A stretch of 64,000 nt of DNA from Vagococcus hydrophili (GTDB taxonomy: Bacteria > Bacillota > Bacilli > Lactobacillales > Vagococcaceae): positions 1,488,001-1,552,000 of the forward strand of contig NZ_CP049887.1 in the NCBI RefSeq assembly GCF_011304195.1. Reading direction: 5' to 3'. The notes below the pieces were generated by a model. The model was not told the DNA's origin. It saw only the letters and a list, made by a program, of their open reading frames with translations, and made no database searches. Below, in pieces: positions 28,988 through 39,641 of the stretch. Every line of letters begins with the position of its first letter. The stretch's first letter is position 1. A program made the position numbers and the translations under genes.

Positions 28988-31594
28988 TTATTTTTTTCGT
29001 TTCGTAAGAAAGATATAGTAACCACTAAATGAAGCTATCCCAAATACAAATAGTAGACTTCCTGGAATAATTCCTGGTGGTAAGAAAGATAATGCAATCG
29101 TATGTTTTCCTTTTGGCACATCAAAAGTTAGGAAAGCATCTTTAAAGTCTTTTGTTTTAACTTTTTGGCCATCGATTTTAGCTGTCCAGCCTTTGTCGTA
29201 AGGAATGGTTGTCATTAAAACTTGGTCTTCTGGGTTTTCCACAGTAGCGGTTGCTTTTCTGCCAGAAACCTTGAAATCAAGTCCGTGATTGTTAATTTCC
29301 TTCATGGCACTTTGATATTTGTTGGTATCCATTAAAACAACAGGTGGATCGATTAAATCCACATCTTTTGTTCCATATAGTTCTAACGTAAAACGAAGGG
29401 TGGAATCTTTTTCAAAGTAACCTAGATTATAATATTGACCAGTAATATTGATTTGGCTCTTATAGTTGGTTCCTTGAGAGCGAATCGTGGCACTAGAGCT
29501 TTCGATTTGTGAGAAATCACTTGGGAATAAGCTCAAGTATGCTTGGTTACCAGCTGGTACGAAAATATCGTAATCTATGGTTTTAGCAATATTAGGTTTA
29601 ATCTCTTTAAAAGAAACTCGGTTATTTTCTTTGTAAACAATCGTCGTGTTTTTACTATCCACAAGTGTTGGTTTAGTAAAACTAAAGTACGTATCATTGT
29701 AGTTAGACAGCTGATTAATTAAGGCTGTTTGAGCTCCTAAATTATCATTTTTAGGGAACTTGGTTTTGTAAAGATTCTCGTTTGTTAGAACACCTAAAGG
29801 CATAGCATATTCATTTTCATAGAGTTGATATTTTCCTGCTTTACCAGTGGATTCAAAGCCAAACTTATTTACTGGTTGGTCACTGATATTGTGTTTAATA
29901 CCAACTAAACTATCCATGAATAGCGTATTATTTTGATATCTTGTATTCAGGCTTGTCCCTCTTGATCTATAACCAAGATCATTTAAGAAAGTAGATGAAT
30001 GGCGATTTCTAATAGATGAAAACATACTAACACCACTGAATCCGTAATTAAAGCTATCATTTGAAGAGATAGGAGCAAGCGATTCTAAGCGGTAAAACGT
30101 GTCCTTATTCGCATCATCTGCTTTATCAACTAATTTTTTATAGTTAGGATAAGGTTCAGAATACAAACTTCTGGAAGCATAATTCCAATCTTTTAAAATG
30201 CCGTTCAGCATATAAGATGTGTTTAGGAAAGCTTCACCTGAAACCATCAATAATAAAATAATCGTTAATTTCTTCCCAGATAATTTTTTTAATTGGAAAA
30301 AGATGATTGCTGTTAAATAAAGTAAAACAAAGAGAATAGTTACCAGTAATTGAGTGAGTGTCGCAAATTCATAACTGTCTTTTGGTGCCGTCAATTTAGC
30401 AAGGACAAAAAGAATCGGTAGAATTAAGGCGATACTGACTAAAGCACCGTTGTCGTCTTTAGTGAATTTTTCCCAGCCGTAGCCAGCTAACATCACAACT
30501 AAGAAAGAGAATAAAAAGCTAAATCTAAAAAGGAACATGTTCGGTGCATGCATGCCATGCCAAAATAGATTCAGTGGCTCTAAATAAAAACTAGCAATTA
30601 GTAAGACAAAAATCGAGCCATAAGCTAATTTTTGAGTTAATTTTACTTTTTTAGTTACAAAGTAAAAAATACAGAAAATCAGTGGCAAGAGTCCAACATA
30701 GATAAAGGGAATCGAACCGTATTTGGTTGTATCAAAGACCCCAACCATGTTTTTAATCACAATATCCCAAAAGGCAGTGGCTTCTGTTTTAAATTTTGTC
30801 ATTTCTGATAATGTTTCACCGTTCGTTTTTAAATCAAGAAAGGCAGGTAAAATCATAATCATTGAACTGAGACCAGCTAAGATGGAAGTAATGAAATAAG
30901 GAACGATGGCTTTTTTATATTCCTTTGGTTTGGTTGCTAATCGAGCAAAGAAGTAGCAAACCGAAAAGATTCCAATCATAAAGCCAAAATAAAAGTTAGA
31001 GATAAATAATAACAAGTAGCTGACAAACAGTAACTTAGATTTACCATTGTCCATCACGCGATTTATCCCTAAAATAACTAAAGGTAAGTACATAAAAATG
31101 TCTAGCCACATAATCAACTCAGAATGAGCGGTGATAAATGACATCAGTGCATAAGAAACACTTAACGTCACATGAGACCACTGTGGTATTTTGTAAGTAT
31201 TTTTAGCATAATACCAAAAGGCGAAACCCGCGCTCCCAATTTTAATTAGGGTTAATAGATAAAGTGCGTCTGGGATGTTTTCATTGTTAAAGAAGAAAAC
31301 AATTGGCGTAAAGATACCACCCAAGTAATAAGAAATCAAGGACCAATAATTAAGCCCAAGTGACGCATTCCACGTGTAAAAGATACTTTGGTCCCCGTGA
31401 AGTACGTTGTTGAAGCTAGCATGGAAATTTGAAAATTGGGAAAAGGCATCACTGGCTAGAACACTGCGATCACTGCCCCAATATATTCCAAGACTAAGGT
31501 AGACAAACATCATGATGAAAAAGGGGATGGCAAAGGCTGCAAGGCCATATTTTCCTTCACGTTTAAAATAATTTTTTAGTTGATTAAAATTCAA
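28988..31594 (-). CDS. YfhO-family membrane glycosyltransferase-like protein
   Basis: The 868-residue protein has a dozen or more membrane helices in its first 500 residues, opening with LAAFAIPFFIMMFVYLSLGIYWGSDRSVLASDAFSQF. An extracellular domain follows and one helix at the C-terminus (PPGIIPGSLLFVFGIASFSGYY). This is the layout of YfhO family proteins, which in Listeria and Bacillus glycosylate lipoteichoic acid or other envelope polymers using lipid-linked sugars. The acceptor here is unknown. The start is a TTG at 31594 with CGGAGG nine bases upstream; the longer open frame would run into proA and has no binding site. Confidence 0.82.
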   Translation of the reverse strand: MNFNQLKNYFKREGKYGLAAFAIPFFIMMFVYLSLGIYWGSDRSVLASDAFSQFSNFHASFNNVLHGDQSIFYTWNASLGLNYWSLISYYLGGIFTPIVFFFNNENIPDALYLLTLIKIGSAGFAFWYYAKNTYKIPQWSHVTLSVSYALMSFITAHSELIMWLDIFMYLPLVILGINRVMDNGKSKLLFVSYLLLFISNFYFGFMIGIFSVCYFFARLATKPKEYKKAIVPYFITSILAGLSSMIMILPAFLDLKTNGETLSEMTKFKTEATAFWDIVIKNMVGVFDTTKYGSIPFIYVGLLPLIFCIFYFVTKKVKLTQKLAYGSIFVLLIASFYLEPLNLFWHGMHAPNMFLFRFSFLFSFLVVMLAGYGWEKFTKDDNGALVSIALILPILFVLAKLTAPKDSYEFATLTQLLVTILFVLLYLTAIIFFQLKKLSGKKLTIILLLMVSGEAFLNTSYMLNGILKDWNYASRSLYSEPYPNYKKLVDKADDANKDTFYRLESLAPISSNDSFNYGFSGVSMFSSIRNRHSSTFLNDLGYRSRGTSLNTRYQNNTLFMDSLVGIKHNISDQPVNKFGFESTGKAGKYQLYENEYAMPLGVLTNENLYKTKFPKNDNLGAQTALINQLSNYNDTYFSFTKPTLVDSKNTTIVYKENNRVSFKEIKPNIAKTIDYDIFVPAGNQAYLSLFPSDFSQIESSSATIRSQGTNYKSQINITGQYYNLGYFEKDSTLRFTLELYGTKDVDLIDPPVVLMDTNKYQSAMKEINNHGLDFKVSGRKATATVENPEDQVLMTTIPYDKGWTAKIDGQKVKTKDFKDAFLTFDVPKGKHTIALSFLPPGIIPGSLLFVFGIASFSGYYIFLTKRKK

Positions 31595-31685
31595 TTGAGT
31601 ATTCCTCCGTTTTTGGTGAATTAACTTCTTTATTTTATCATAGGCAAGGAAAAAAAGACAAAGAGACAAAAGCCTCTTTATCTTT

Positions 31686-32936
31686 TTAGTTTCTAATTTG
31701 ACCATTGCCGTAAATAATGTATTTTGTACTGGTTAATTCATTTAATCCCATGGGACCTCTGGCATGTAGTTTCTGAGTACTAATCCCAATCTCTCCACCA
31801 AAACCAAAGACACTGCCATCTGTAAAACGAGATGAAGCATTCACATAAACGGCTGCCGCATCAATTTGTTTTAAGAACGTTTGAGAGGTCGTATAGTTTT
31901 CAGTGACAATCACTTCTGAATGATGAGTGGTGTATGTATCAATGTGATCAATAGCTTCTTCCAGTGACTGAACCACTTTAACAGCTAAGATGAAATCATT
32001 AAATTCTGTCGCAAAATCTTCTTCTGTAGCGAGAGTACTTACTTTAATAAATTTTCTAGCCGTTTCATCGGCTCTGATTTCGACTTTGAAGACTTCTAAC
32101 GCTTTTTCTAATTGTGGGAGAAAGACATCAGCGATATCTTCGTGAACAACCACTGTTTCTGTTGAGTTACACACAGAAGGACGTTGGCATTTACCATTAA
32201 TCACAATTTCAAGTGCCATCTTTAAATCTGCGTCTTTATCCACATACACATGACAATTACCTGTGCCAGTTTCAATCACAGGAACGGTTGCTGTTTGAAC
32301 CACTGTTTGAATTAATTTAGCCCCGCCTCGTGGAATTAAAACATCTAAGTAACCATTTAACTGCATAAACTCTTTAGCCGTTTCGCGAGAGGTATCCTCA
32401 ATTAATTGGATACATTCTTTTGGTAGTTCAACCATTTCAAGTGCTGTTTGCATAGAAGTAACGAGGGCTTGATTAGAATGGAAGGCTTCTTTTCCACCTC
32501 TAAGAATAATGGCGTTGCCTGCTTTGAAACAAAGACTTGCCGCATCAGTTGTCACATTTGGGCGTGCTTCATAAATGATCCCAATGACACCTAGAGGAAC
32601 GCGTTGTTTACCAATCATCAAATCATCTTCGTTTTTCCACATCTTATCCACAGTTCCGATTGGGTCACTTAAACCGATGATGGTTTCAATATCAGAACAC
32701 ATGGTATCAATTCGTTCTGAGGTTAGTAATAAGCGGTCAATCATCGCCTCAGGTAAATTTGTTTCCTTAGCGTTTAAAATATCTTGTTGATTGGCGGCTA
32801 AAAGAGTAGGTTTATCCATTTTTAGTTGTTGAATGATTTCTTTAAGTGCCTGATTTTTTACAGTTGTTGAAGCCGTTCCTAAAAAACGGGCCGCTTGTTT
32901 CGCTTTTTTTCCTAAAGTTATTAAATAATTGTTCAT
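31686..32936 (-). CDS. proA: Gamma-glutamyl phosphate reductase
   Basis: ProA reduces glutamyl-5-phosphate to glutamate semialdehyde with NADPH, the second step of proline synthesis. The 416-residue aldehyde dehydrogenase-fold enzyme has the catalytic cysteine in [11 protein letters not shown], the cofactor region [10 protein letters not shown], and [12 protein letters not shown] at 32936 was chosen: AAGGAGG lies in the 3' end of proB and only one base separates the proB stop from this start, so the two are tightly coupled. The C-terminus [17 protein letters not shown] is normal. Confidence 0.95.
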   Translation of the reverse strand: MNNYLITLGKKAKQAARFLGTASTTVKNQALKEIIQQLKMDKPTLLAANQQDILNAKETNLPEAMIDRLLLTSERIDTMCSDIETIIGLSDPIGTVDKMWKNEDDLMIGKQRVPLGVIGIIYEARPNVTTDAASLCFKAGNAIILRGGKEAFHSNQALVTSMQTALEMVELPKECIQLIEDTSRETAKEFMQLNGYLDVLIPRGGAKLIQTVVQTATVPVIETGTGNCHVYVDKDADLKMALEIVINGKCQRPSVCNSTETVVVHEDIADVFLPQLEKALEVFKVEIRADETARKFIKVSTLATEEDFATEFNDFILAVKVVQSLEEAIDHIDTYTTHHSEVIVTENYTTSQTFLKQIDAAAVYVNASSRFTDGSVFGFGGEIGISTQKLHARGPMGLNELTSTKYIIYGNGQIRN

Positions 32937-32937
32937 C

Positions 32938-33762
32938 TTAATCCTCCTTTGAAGAATGAGTGTCACTGGCAAAGAGTGTACCGATTTTTTTACCTTCTAA
33001 AATATCAAAAATAATACTTGGGTTTTTACCATTAGCCAGAACCATTTGGCTATCACGGTGAAACACATGTTCAGCAGCTTTTAGTTTACTAGACATACCA
33101 CCTGTTCCAAAACGGCTTCCTGCGCCATCTGCGGAGTTTTCTAAGGATTGATTAATCTCAGTGATACGGTTATAAAGAACCGCGTCTGGGTTGGTTTGTG
33201 GGTTATCAGAAAAGAAACCATCGATATCAGAAAGCATGATTAACAAATCGGCATCTGAAAGGGAAGCCACAATGGCTGAAAGTTGGTCGTTGTCCCCAAA
33301 TTTAGTTAAGTGGTCCAATTCATCCACAGCCACACTGTCATTTTCATTCACAATAGGAATGACTTTCATGGAGACTAACTCATATAAGGTATTGATGACG
33401 TTAGCACGGCTTTCAGGATAATCCACCACATCACGGGTGAGTAGAACTTGAGCTGAGATTTGGTGATAATGTTGGAAACGTTGATTATATATTTTGATTA
33501 ATTCAGATTGTCCAATCGCGGCAGCTGCTTGTTGTTTAGCAATAGATGAAGGTCGTTTATTCAGTCCTAACAGGTTAAGACCAGCACCAATTGCCCCAGA
33601 TGAGACTAAAATAACTTCGTAACCTTGGTTATTAAGAGAGGTTAAAGTGAAGGCGATTTGATCAATAGCTCGAAGATTAATTTTTCCATTGGGTAAAATT
33701 AATGAACTAGTGCCTACTTTTACTACAATACGTTTGACTGATTCAATAGATGTTCGACTCAT
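32938..33762 (-). CDS. proB: Glutamate 5-kinase
   Basis: ProB phosphorylates glutamate to start proline synthesis. The 274-residue protein has the amino acid kinase core only: [22 protein letters not shown], and the FGDNDQLSA loop. The C-terminal PUA domain found in the Escherichia coli enzyme is absent, as in the shorter enterococcal and streptococcal forms. GGAAG precedes the ATG. It is the first gene of proBA; upstream is a 334-bp gap divergent from kup. Proline feedback inhibition is known for the family and not visible here. Confidence 0.95.
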   Translation of the reverse strand: MSRTSIESVKRIVVKVGTSSLILPNGKINLRAIDQIAFTLTSLNNQGYEVILVSSGAIGAGLNLLGLNKRPSSIAKQQAAAAIGQSELIKIYNQRFQHYHQISAQVLLTRDVVDYPESRANVINTLYELVSMKVIPIVNENDSVAVDELDHLTKFGDNDQLSAIVASLSDADLLIMLSDIDGFFSDNPQTNPDAVLYNRITEINQSLENSADGAGSRFGTGGMSSKLKAAEHVFHRDSQMVLANGKNPSIIFDILEGKKIGTLFASDTHSSKED

Positions 33763-34096
33763 ATTATCTTCCTTTTTTACTGCGATTTTTTAAAGACGGA
33801 TTCTTTGTGAAATTTAGTCGTCTTTAGTCTCATAATTTTACCCCATTTCCTTTGTGGATACCACTTATTAAGTAGGGCAATCAAATAAGTTTAATAAACG
33901 TATCATTTTTGTTATGATAGATAGGAAGATCGCAACAATAAATCACCCTATTTTTTGATAGATAAACCAAGGTTTTATGGGTAAAAAATCATATCTAAAA
34001 AAAGTGATTGACTTTTAAAAGAAAGAGCATATAATTCATCTTGTTTGTATTTTTGAAAAAGTGAAAATGTTTTGTTGAAAGCGAGGAATAAAAGAA
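33763..34096. other. Divergent proBA / kup regulatory region
   Basis: It contains the kup promoter at 34008-34035. An inverted pair AAAGACG/CGTCTTT (33791-33826) lies in the proB leader without a T-run on the transcribed strand. A TATGAT near 33915 may mark a weaker upstream start. I looked for a c-di-AMP riboswitch in front of kup and did not recognise one. Confidence 0.4.
34008..34035 (+). promoter_or_regulatory. kup promoter
   Basis: TTGACT (34008-34013) and a perfect TATAAT (34030-34035) are separated by 16 bp; the leader is about 55 nt. Confidence 0.75.
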
Positions 34097-36127
34097 GTGA
34101 GTCAGAAGTTGACCAAAGAGAATATTGATACGTTTAAAGTTGGTGGGGCGCTCATCGCTATGGGTGTTGTTTATGGAGATATTGGGACAAGTCCACTGTA
34201 TGTAATGAAAGCTATTATTGAAGGTAATGGCGGTTTAGCCAATGTATCTACAGATTTTATTTTAGGCTCAGTTTCCTTAATATTTTGGACACTAACCTTA
34301 TTAACATCTGTCAAATATGTCATGATTGCTTTAAATGCGGATAATCATGGTGAAGGTGGTATTTTTTCTCTTTATACATTAGTAAAAAAATCAGGGAAAT
34401 ATTTGTTATTTCCAGCAATGATTGGTGGGGCGACGCTTTTAGCTGATGGGGTATTAACACCAGCGGTTACAGTGACAACTGCTATTGAAGGTTTGCGGGG
34501 GATTCCGATATTTTATGATGCTTTTGGGGATAATCAGCATGTGATTGTTGTAATCACGATGGTTATCATTTTTGGTTTATTTATGATTCAACGTTTAGGA
34601 ACACAAAAAGTGGGAACCGCCTTTGGTCCAATTATGTTGGGCTGGTTCACCTTTTTAGCGGTGATGGGATTAGTCAATTTTGCAGGTAATTTAAGTGTTT
34701 TACGTGCTCTTAACCCATATTACGCGTTCCATTTGTTATTTTCAGACGAGAATAAAGCCGGTATCTTTATTTTAGGAAGTGTGTTCTTAGCGACTACTGG
34801 GGCAGAGGCGTTGTATTCTGACTTGGGACATGCCGGTCGTAAAAATATTCGAATGAGCTGGCCATACATCAAAGTCTGTTTAACATTAAACTACTTTGGG
34901 CAAGCAGCTTGGTTAATTAGTGTGAAAGACAATCCAGTCTACCAAGACATGAAATTATTAAACCCATTCTTTAGAATGATGCCACAATCAATGGCTGTTA
35001 TTGGTGTGCTATTTGCCACATTAGCAGCAATCATCGCCTCTCAATCATTGATTTCAGGATCATACACCTTGGTTTCAGAAGCGATTAAATTACGCTTATT
35101 ACCAAGAATGAAAATTATTTATCCAACCGATCAAAAAGGTCAATTGTATATTCCGGCTGTTAATACATTATTAATGTTAGGCTGTTTAACGATTGTTGTG
35201 ACGTTTAGAACGTCCGCACATATGGAATCAGCTTATGGTTTAGCCATTACGATTACTATGTTAATGACAACCTTCTTATTACTGTTCTATCTATTGCAAC
35301 GTGGCGTACCTAAAGTACTTGCTTATTTAACCTTTATCTTCTTTGGTTTAATTGAGAGTATTTTCTTTATTTCAAGTGCGACTAAGTTTTTACATGGTGG
35401 GTATGTGGCTGTTTTAATGGCGGTGGTTATTTTAGCAATCATGTTAATTTGGCACCGTGGAAATGTCATCACAGAACGTGAGTCAGATCGGGTTTCTGTT
35501 TGTGATTACAAAGAACAATTGAAAGCACTAAGTCAAGATCCAAGCTTGCCACAATATCAAACCAACATTGTTTTCTTAACAACGAAAATCAAAGGGCATC
35601 AAGTTGGACGAGAAATCATGTATTCGATTTTAGATAAACGACCTAAAAAGGCTAAAGTTTATTGGTTTGTAAATGTGTTTGTTACAGATGAGCCATATAC
35701 AAATGAATATTACGTAGATATGATGGGAACTGATTATATTGTGAACGTTCAATTACGACTTGGTTTTAGAATGAATCAAGAAGTGAATGTTTACTTGCGC
35801 CAAATAGTGAATGATTTAATGGCAGAAGGTAAGTTACCAAAACAACCACAAAAATATTCAATTATTAAAGACCGTGAAGTCGGCGATTTTGCCTTTGTTT
35901 TAATTAGAGAAGAATTAACGCGTGTTACGTCATTAAGTACAATTGATACTATTGTAATGCAACTTAAACTAGGTATTAAAAAAATGGCCTTTGACCCAGC
36001 GAGATGGTTTGGTCTAGAATACAGCGACGTAATTGTGGAGCATGTTCCATTAATCATCGGAGACAAAAAAGAAGTCACAGGACTAAAACAAGTCCAAGTG
36101 GATGACTTTGATGAAGAAGACGATTAA
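34097..36127 (+). CDS. kup: Potassium uptake protein Kup
   Basis: The 676-residue transporter has twelve predicted helices in its first 450 residues and a cytoplasmic C-terminal part. Kup/HAK hallmarks are present: GVVYGDIGTSPLYV near the N-terminus, ADGVLTPAVTV, and GAEALYSDLGHAGRKNI. The family imports K+ with protons, and in lactic acid bacteria activity is inhibited by c-di-AMP. The start is GTG (MSQKLTKENIDTFK) with GAGG ten bases upstream. The acidic C-terminus ends at TAA 36125-36127, immediately followed by a palindromic repeat. Confidence 0.93.
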   Translation: MSQKLTKENIDTFKVGGALIAMGVVYGDIGTSPLYVMKAIIEGNGGLANVSTDFILGSVSLIFWTLTLLTSVKYVMIALNADNHGEGGIFSLYTLVKKSGKYLLFPAMIGGATLLADGVLTPAVTVTTAIEGLRGIPIFYDAFGDNQHVIVVITMVIIFGLFMIQRLGTQKVGTAFGPIMLGWFTFLAVMGLVNFAGNLSVLRALNPYYAFHLLFSDENKAGIFILGSVFLATTGAEALYSDLGHAGRKNIRMSWPYIKVCLTLNYFGQAAWLISVKDNPVYQDMKLLNPFFRMMPQSMAVIGVLFATLAAIIASQSLISGSYTLVSEAIKLRLLPRMKIIYPTDQKGQLYIPAVNTLLMLGCLTIVVTFRTSAHMESAYGLAITITMLMTTFLLLFYLLQRGVPKVLAYLTFIFFGLIESIFFISSATKFLHGGYVAVLMAVVILAIMLIWHRGNVITERESDRVSVCDYKEQLKALSQDPSLPQYQTNIVFLTTKIKGHQVGREIMYSILDKRPKKAKVYWFVNVFVTDEPYTNEYYVDMMGTDYIVNVQLRLGFRMNQEVNVYLRQIVNDLMAEGKLPKQPQKYSIIKDREVGDFAFVLIREELTRVTSLSTIDTIVMQLKLGIKKMAFDPARWFGLEYSDVIVEHVPLIIGDKKEVTGLKQVQVDDFDEEDD

Positions 36128-36264
36128 TCAGAGTGAATAAAAATAGAGTGGTGAAAATGGCGTTTAGCTCTGAGCAACTGGAGGAAATTAAAAATAATTC
36201 GCGCTTTTTGAATTAATTTTAATTTTTGAAGTTGCCGAAGGAGCTGCCATTTGAACCCGAACTA
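36128..36264 (+). repeat. Stop-codon-associated palindromic repeat, copy B (after kup)
   Basis: A truncated unit start (CAGAGTGAATAAAAA) touches the kup TAA, then a full unit begins at 36144 with TAGAGTGGTG. Outer arms: GGCG...GCTC with GAGC.GCC, and GCAACT with AGTTGC. The inner stem is A/T-only (AAATTAAAAATAATTC with its near complement, one A-A mismatch). It is tandem to copy C with a period of 124 bp. Confidence 0.8.
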
Positions 36265-36380
36265 CAACAGAGTGATGAAAATGGCGTTTTGCTCCAAGCA
36301 ACTGGAGGAAACCAGAAACAGTAAGAACCAATCAAAAAATGATTGGTTCTTACTGTTTTATTGTTATTAGAGCAGACAAC
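36265..36380 (+). repeat. Palindromic repeat, copy C, degenerate right arm
   Basis: The left half is canonical (CAGAGTGATG, GGCG, GCTCC, GCAACTGGAGG). The inner stem is a perfect 17-bp pair (AACAGTAAGAACCAATC and complement) followed by TTTTATTG, so this copy reads as a rho-independent terminator. The right arm keeps only GAGCAGAC. Confidence 0.75.
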
Positions 36381-36479
36381 CTCATAAAATATTAAGAATT
36401 TTTCCTCCCTAAGTCCCTTTATATTTTCACTCGTATCATGTAGGATAGAACAGATAAAGAAAGTAAAGGATGAGTGTTA

Positions 36480-37007
36480 GTGTCAAAAATTAGAGGTTTT
36501 GAGAAAGTATCAACATTTAAGGATATTAATTTACCAGTGCGTGCCACAAAGCAAGCAGCAGGTTATGATTTTGAAGCAGCAGAAGAGATTGTGGTTCCAT
36601 CAATTTGGAAATCAGGCATCGCAACCGCTCTAAAAGCAGCGTTTAATAAAGAAGACATCTTAATGGATGAAAAAACATTAAAACAAGTTAAACCCGTTTT
36701 AGTACCAACAGGGATTAAGGCTTATATGGGAGAAGAAGAATTTTTACAATTATGTAATCGTTCAAGCAATCCTTTGAAGAATTTCTTATTATTAGGTAAC
36801 GGTGTGGGTGTCATTGATAGTGATTACTATAATAACGATGCCAATGAAGGTCACATTATGTTCCAATTTTTAAATTTTGGATTAAAAGATTTAACGATTA
36901 AAAAAGGGGAACGTATTGGACAAGGCATTTTCTTACCATTCTTAAAAGCGGACAATGACCATTCAGAGACTGACCGAACAGGCGGTTTTGGTTCATCTGG
37001 TAAATAA
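36480..37007 (+). CDS. dut: dUTP diphosphatase
   Basis: The 175-residue trimeric-type dUTPase hydrolyses dUTP to dUMP, keeping uracil out of DNA and feeding thymidylate synthesis. The five motifs are visible: AAGYDFEAA, CNRSSNPLKN, GVGVIDSDYY, the KKGERIGQGIF strand and the C-terminal RTGGFGSSG that closes over the site. It is longer than the minimal enzyme, with an insert between motifs 1 and 2 (WKSGIATALKAAFNKED), as in phage-like and enterococcal forms. GTG at 36480 suits AAAGGATG better than the GTG at 36474. Confidence 0.92.
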   Translation: MSKIRGFEKVSTFKDINLPVRATKQAAGYDFEAAEEIVVPSIWKSGIATALKAAFNKEDILMDEKTLKQVKPVLVPTGIKAYMGEEEFLQLCNRSSNPLKNFLLLGNGVGVIDSDYYNNDANEGHIMFQFLNFGLKDLTIKKGERIGQGIFLPFLKADNDHSETDRTGGFGSSGK

Positions 37008-37024
37008 AGTAAAAGTTCTTAAAA

Positions 37025-37053
37025 AAGTCATCCTTTTTCTTAAAGGATGACTT
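37025..37053 (+). terminator. Hairpin after dut
   Basis: AAGTCATCCTTT pairs with AAAGGATGACTT around a five-base loop. Only a weak T tract follows, so it may act as a partial terminator ahead of radA. Confidence 0.55.
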
Positions 37054-37136
37054 AATTGTATGCTAAAATGTGAGTAGACTTGTTAATAAACGAGTCTAAT
37101 TTATAAAGATAAATAACAAAAGTGAGGGATATTGTA

Positions 37137-38507
37137 GTGGCGAAGAAAAAGAAAAATGAATTTGTCTGCCAAGAATGTGGTTATGTTTCGCCAAAATATT
37201 TAGGGCGTTGTCCTAACTGTGGCAATTGGAACTCATTAGTAGAGGAAATAATTCAAGAAAAACCAACGCGTCATAGTCGAGTGAGTTTATCTGGAACAAC
37301 AACTAAACCTGAGCGATTGGATGAGGTTGTTTTTCAAAAAGAGCAACGAGTAAAGACTGAATTAGAAGAATTAAACCGTGTTTTAGGTGGCGGTGTTGTC
37401 CCTGGTTCAATGGTTTTAATCGGTGGTGATCCTGGAATTGGTAAATCAACACTATTACTACAAGTTTCTCAACAACTTAGTAAATTAGATGATAATGTTC
37501 TGTATGTGTCAGGTGAAGAAAGTGCCCAACAGATTAAAATGCGCGGGGAACGTTTAAGTGCCACAGACAATCACTTTTATGTGTACGGGGAAACGGATAT
37601 GGGATTGATTAGACAAACAATTGAGCATCTGAAACCGAATTATGTGGTGATTGACTCGATTCAAACCATGATTCACCCAGAAATTACCAGTGCGGCAGGT
37701 AGTGTGAGCCAAGTTAGAGAAACAACGGCTGAGTTGATGCAAATTGCGAAAACCAATCAAATTACGATTTTTATTGTCGGGCATGTGACTAAAGAAGGTT
37801 CTTTAGCTGGTCCAAGAATGTTGGAGCACATGGTAGACACAGTTCTTTATTTTGAAGGAGAGAGACATCACACCTTTAGAATTTTAAGAGCGGTTAAAAA
37901 TCGTTTTGGCTCAACGAATGAAATCGGTATCTTTGAGATGAAACAAGAAGGATTAGTTGAAGTTAGAAACCCTTCCGAAGCTTTTTTAGAAGAGCGACTA
38001 GCTGATGCGACAGGTTCTGCCATTGTTTGTTCTATGGAAGGGACGCGCCCGATTTTAGCAGAAGTTCAAGCGCTGATTACACCGTCCGTTTTTGGAAATG
38101 CCCAACGAACAGCAGCTGGTTTAGATCGCCATCGTGTTTCCTTAATCATGGCAGTCTTAGAAAAAAGAGCAGGCTTAATGTTACAAAATCAAGATGCTTA
38201 TTTGAAAGCTGCAGGTGGCGTGAAATTAGATGAGCCGGCCATTGATTTAGCGATTGCGGTTAGTATTGCTTCAAGTTACAAAGATAAAGGAACTTCACCT
38301 TATGAATGCTTTATTGGTGAGATTGGTTTGACAGGTGAAGTCAGACGAGTGAATCGAATTGATCAGCGTGTATCAGAAGCTAAAAAACTTGGCTTTAAAA
38401 AAATATATGTTCCTAAGAATAATTTGCAAGGTTGGAAAGCACCAAAAGGAATCGAAATTATTGGTGTATCCACTGTTTCAGAAACGTTAAGGCAAGTGTT
38501 CAAGTAG
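37137..38507 (+). CDS. radA: DNA repair protein RadA (Sms)
   Basis: RadA is a DnaB-like branch-migration motor that assists RecA during recombination and transformation. The 456-residue protein has a C4 zinc finger ([19 protein letters not shown]), Walker A ([10 protein letters not shown]), the RadA-specific [11 protein letters not shown] motif and a Lon-like C-terminal domain. The start is GTG 37137 ([16 protein letters not shown]), with GAGGG nine bases upstream, matching relatives; the GTG at 37122 would extend past the usual N-terminus. It is followed 18 bp later by yacL. Confidence 0.95.
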   Translation: MAKKKKNEFVCQECGYVSPKYLGRCPNCGNWNSLVEEIIQEKPTRHSRVSLSGTTTKPERLDEVVFQKEQRVKTELEELNRVLGGGVVPGSMVLIGGDPGIGKSTLLLQVSQQLSKLDDNVLYVSGEESAQQIKMRGERLSATDNHFYVYGETDMGLIRQTIEHLKPNYVVIDSIQTMIHPEITSAAGSVSQVRETTAELMQIAKTNQITIFIVGHVTKEGSLAGPRMLEHMVDTVLYFEGERHHTFRILRAVKNRFGSTNEIGIFEMKQEGLVEVRNPSEAFLEERLADATGSAIVCSMEGTRPILAEVQALITPSVFGNAQRTAAGLDRHRVSLIMAVLEKRAGLMLQNQDAYLKAAGGVKLDEPAIDLAIAVSIASSYKDKGTSPYECFIGEIGLTGEVRRVNRIDQRVSEAKKLGFKKIYVPKNNLQGWKAPKGIEIIGVSTVSETLRQVFK

Positions 38508-38525
38508 GAAAGGAGGAAAAGAAAG

Positions 38526-39641
38526 ATGCAAAAAAAGATATTTTATGTAGTTATGGCAGTTATTGGCTTTAGTCTAGGAATGACCATTGTCCCTTCTGTC
38601 TGGGCATTATTTGATTTAGATTTTAATCAATGGTTAAACAACGGTGTAACGAATGGATTGATTGGTGCAATTATTTTTATTATTATTTCTACGTTTACCT
38701 TTCGTTATGTGGGTCGTGCCCTTAAAAAAGCTGAAAAATTTATTAGTGAACAAAGCTTACAAGATTTAGTCTTTGGAAGCTTAGGGGTGATTATTGGGTT
38801 ATTATTAGGGGCCTTAGTTTCAATTCCCTTGTACTCATTAAAAATTGCTTTTCTTCATATTTTACTTCCAACTTTAATCATGTTAACACTTGGTTATTTT
38901 GGGTTTAGAGTAGGAACGACTAAAACAGATGAGTGGCGTAAGTTATTTGCGCCAAAACCTAAAAAAGGTACCGAGGATATTTTAGAGCGTAAAGTGACAG
39001 ATAATTTTAACAAATACAAAATTTTAGATACCAGCGTTATTATTGATGGCAGAATTTATGATGTCGCAAAAACTGGTTTCATCGAAGGAACCTTACTTAT
39101 TCCAAACTTTGTCTTGTATGAATTACAGTATATTGCTGACTCAGGCGATAGTTTAAAACGTGTTCGTGGTCGTCGTGGGTTAGATATTTTAAATGCGCTT
39201 CAAAAAGAAGATGGTATTTCTGTAGAGATGTATGAAGGTGATTTTGATGATGTCCAAGAAGTGGATAGCAAGTTAATTAAACTAGCCAAATTATTAGATG
39301 GTATCGTGGTAACCAACGACTATAACTTAAATAAAGTTAGTGAGTTTCAAAATGTGCCAGTCTTTAATATTAATGCCCTAGCGAATGCGATTAAGCCAGT
39401 GGTCATCCCTGGTGAGACAATGGATGTTTTAGTGATGAAAGACGGAACGGAAAGACAACAAGGTGTGGCTTATCTAGATGATGGAACCATGGTTGTTGTT
39501 GAGGACGGCAAACACTTTATGAACCAACGAATTAACGTCATTGTGACAAGTGCTCTTCAAACAGCTGCCGGTCGAATGATCTTTGCAAAGCCTTCTCATT
39601 CACAAACAACGATAAATAATGAAACAAAAGCTAATAACTAG
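38526..39641 (+). CDS. yacL: PIN/TRAM-domain membrane protein (YacL)
   Basis: The 371-residue protein has four N-terminal transmembrane helices (to about residue 135). A PIN nuclease-like domain follows with ILDTSVIIDGRI, the RGRRGLDILN helix and VVTNDYNLNK carrying the acidic residues, then a C-terminal TRAM segment (TMVVVEDGKHFMNQRI). This is YacL, a conserved Firmicutes protein adjacent to radA; the PIN residues suggest RNase activity but the substrate is unknown. A Shine-Dalgarno AAAGGAGG lies close to the radA stop, so the two genes are an operon. Confidence 0.9.
   Translation: MQKKIFYVVMAVIGFSLGMTIVPSVWALFDLDFNQWLNNGVTNGLIGAIIFIIISTFTFRYVGRALKKAEKFISEQSLQDLVFGSLGVIIGLLLGALVSIPLYSLKIAFLHILLPTLIMLTLGYFGFRVGTTKTDEWRKLFAPKPKKGTEDILERKVTDNFNKYKILDTSVIIDGRIYDVAKTGFIEGTLLIPNFVLYELQYIADSGDSLKRVRGRRGLDILNALQKEDGISVEMYEGDFDDVQEVDSKLIKLAKLLDGIVVTNDYNLNKVSEFQNVPVFNINALANAIKPVVIPGETMDVLVMKDGTERQQGVAYLDDGTMVVVEDGKHFMNQRINVIVTSALQTAAGRMIFAKPSHSQTTINNETKANN

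Noticed and set aside
33763-34096. c-di-AMP riboswitch ahead of kup
   Set aside because: None of the conserved ydaO-type sequence blocks was recognisable.
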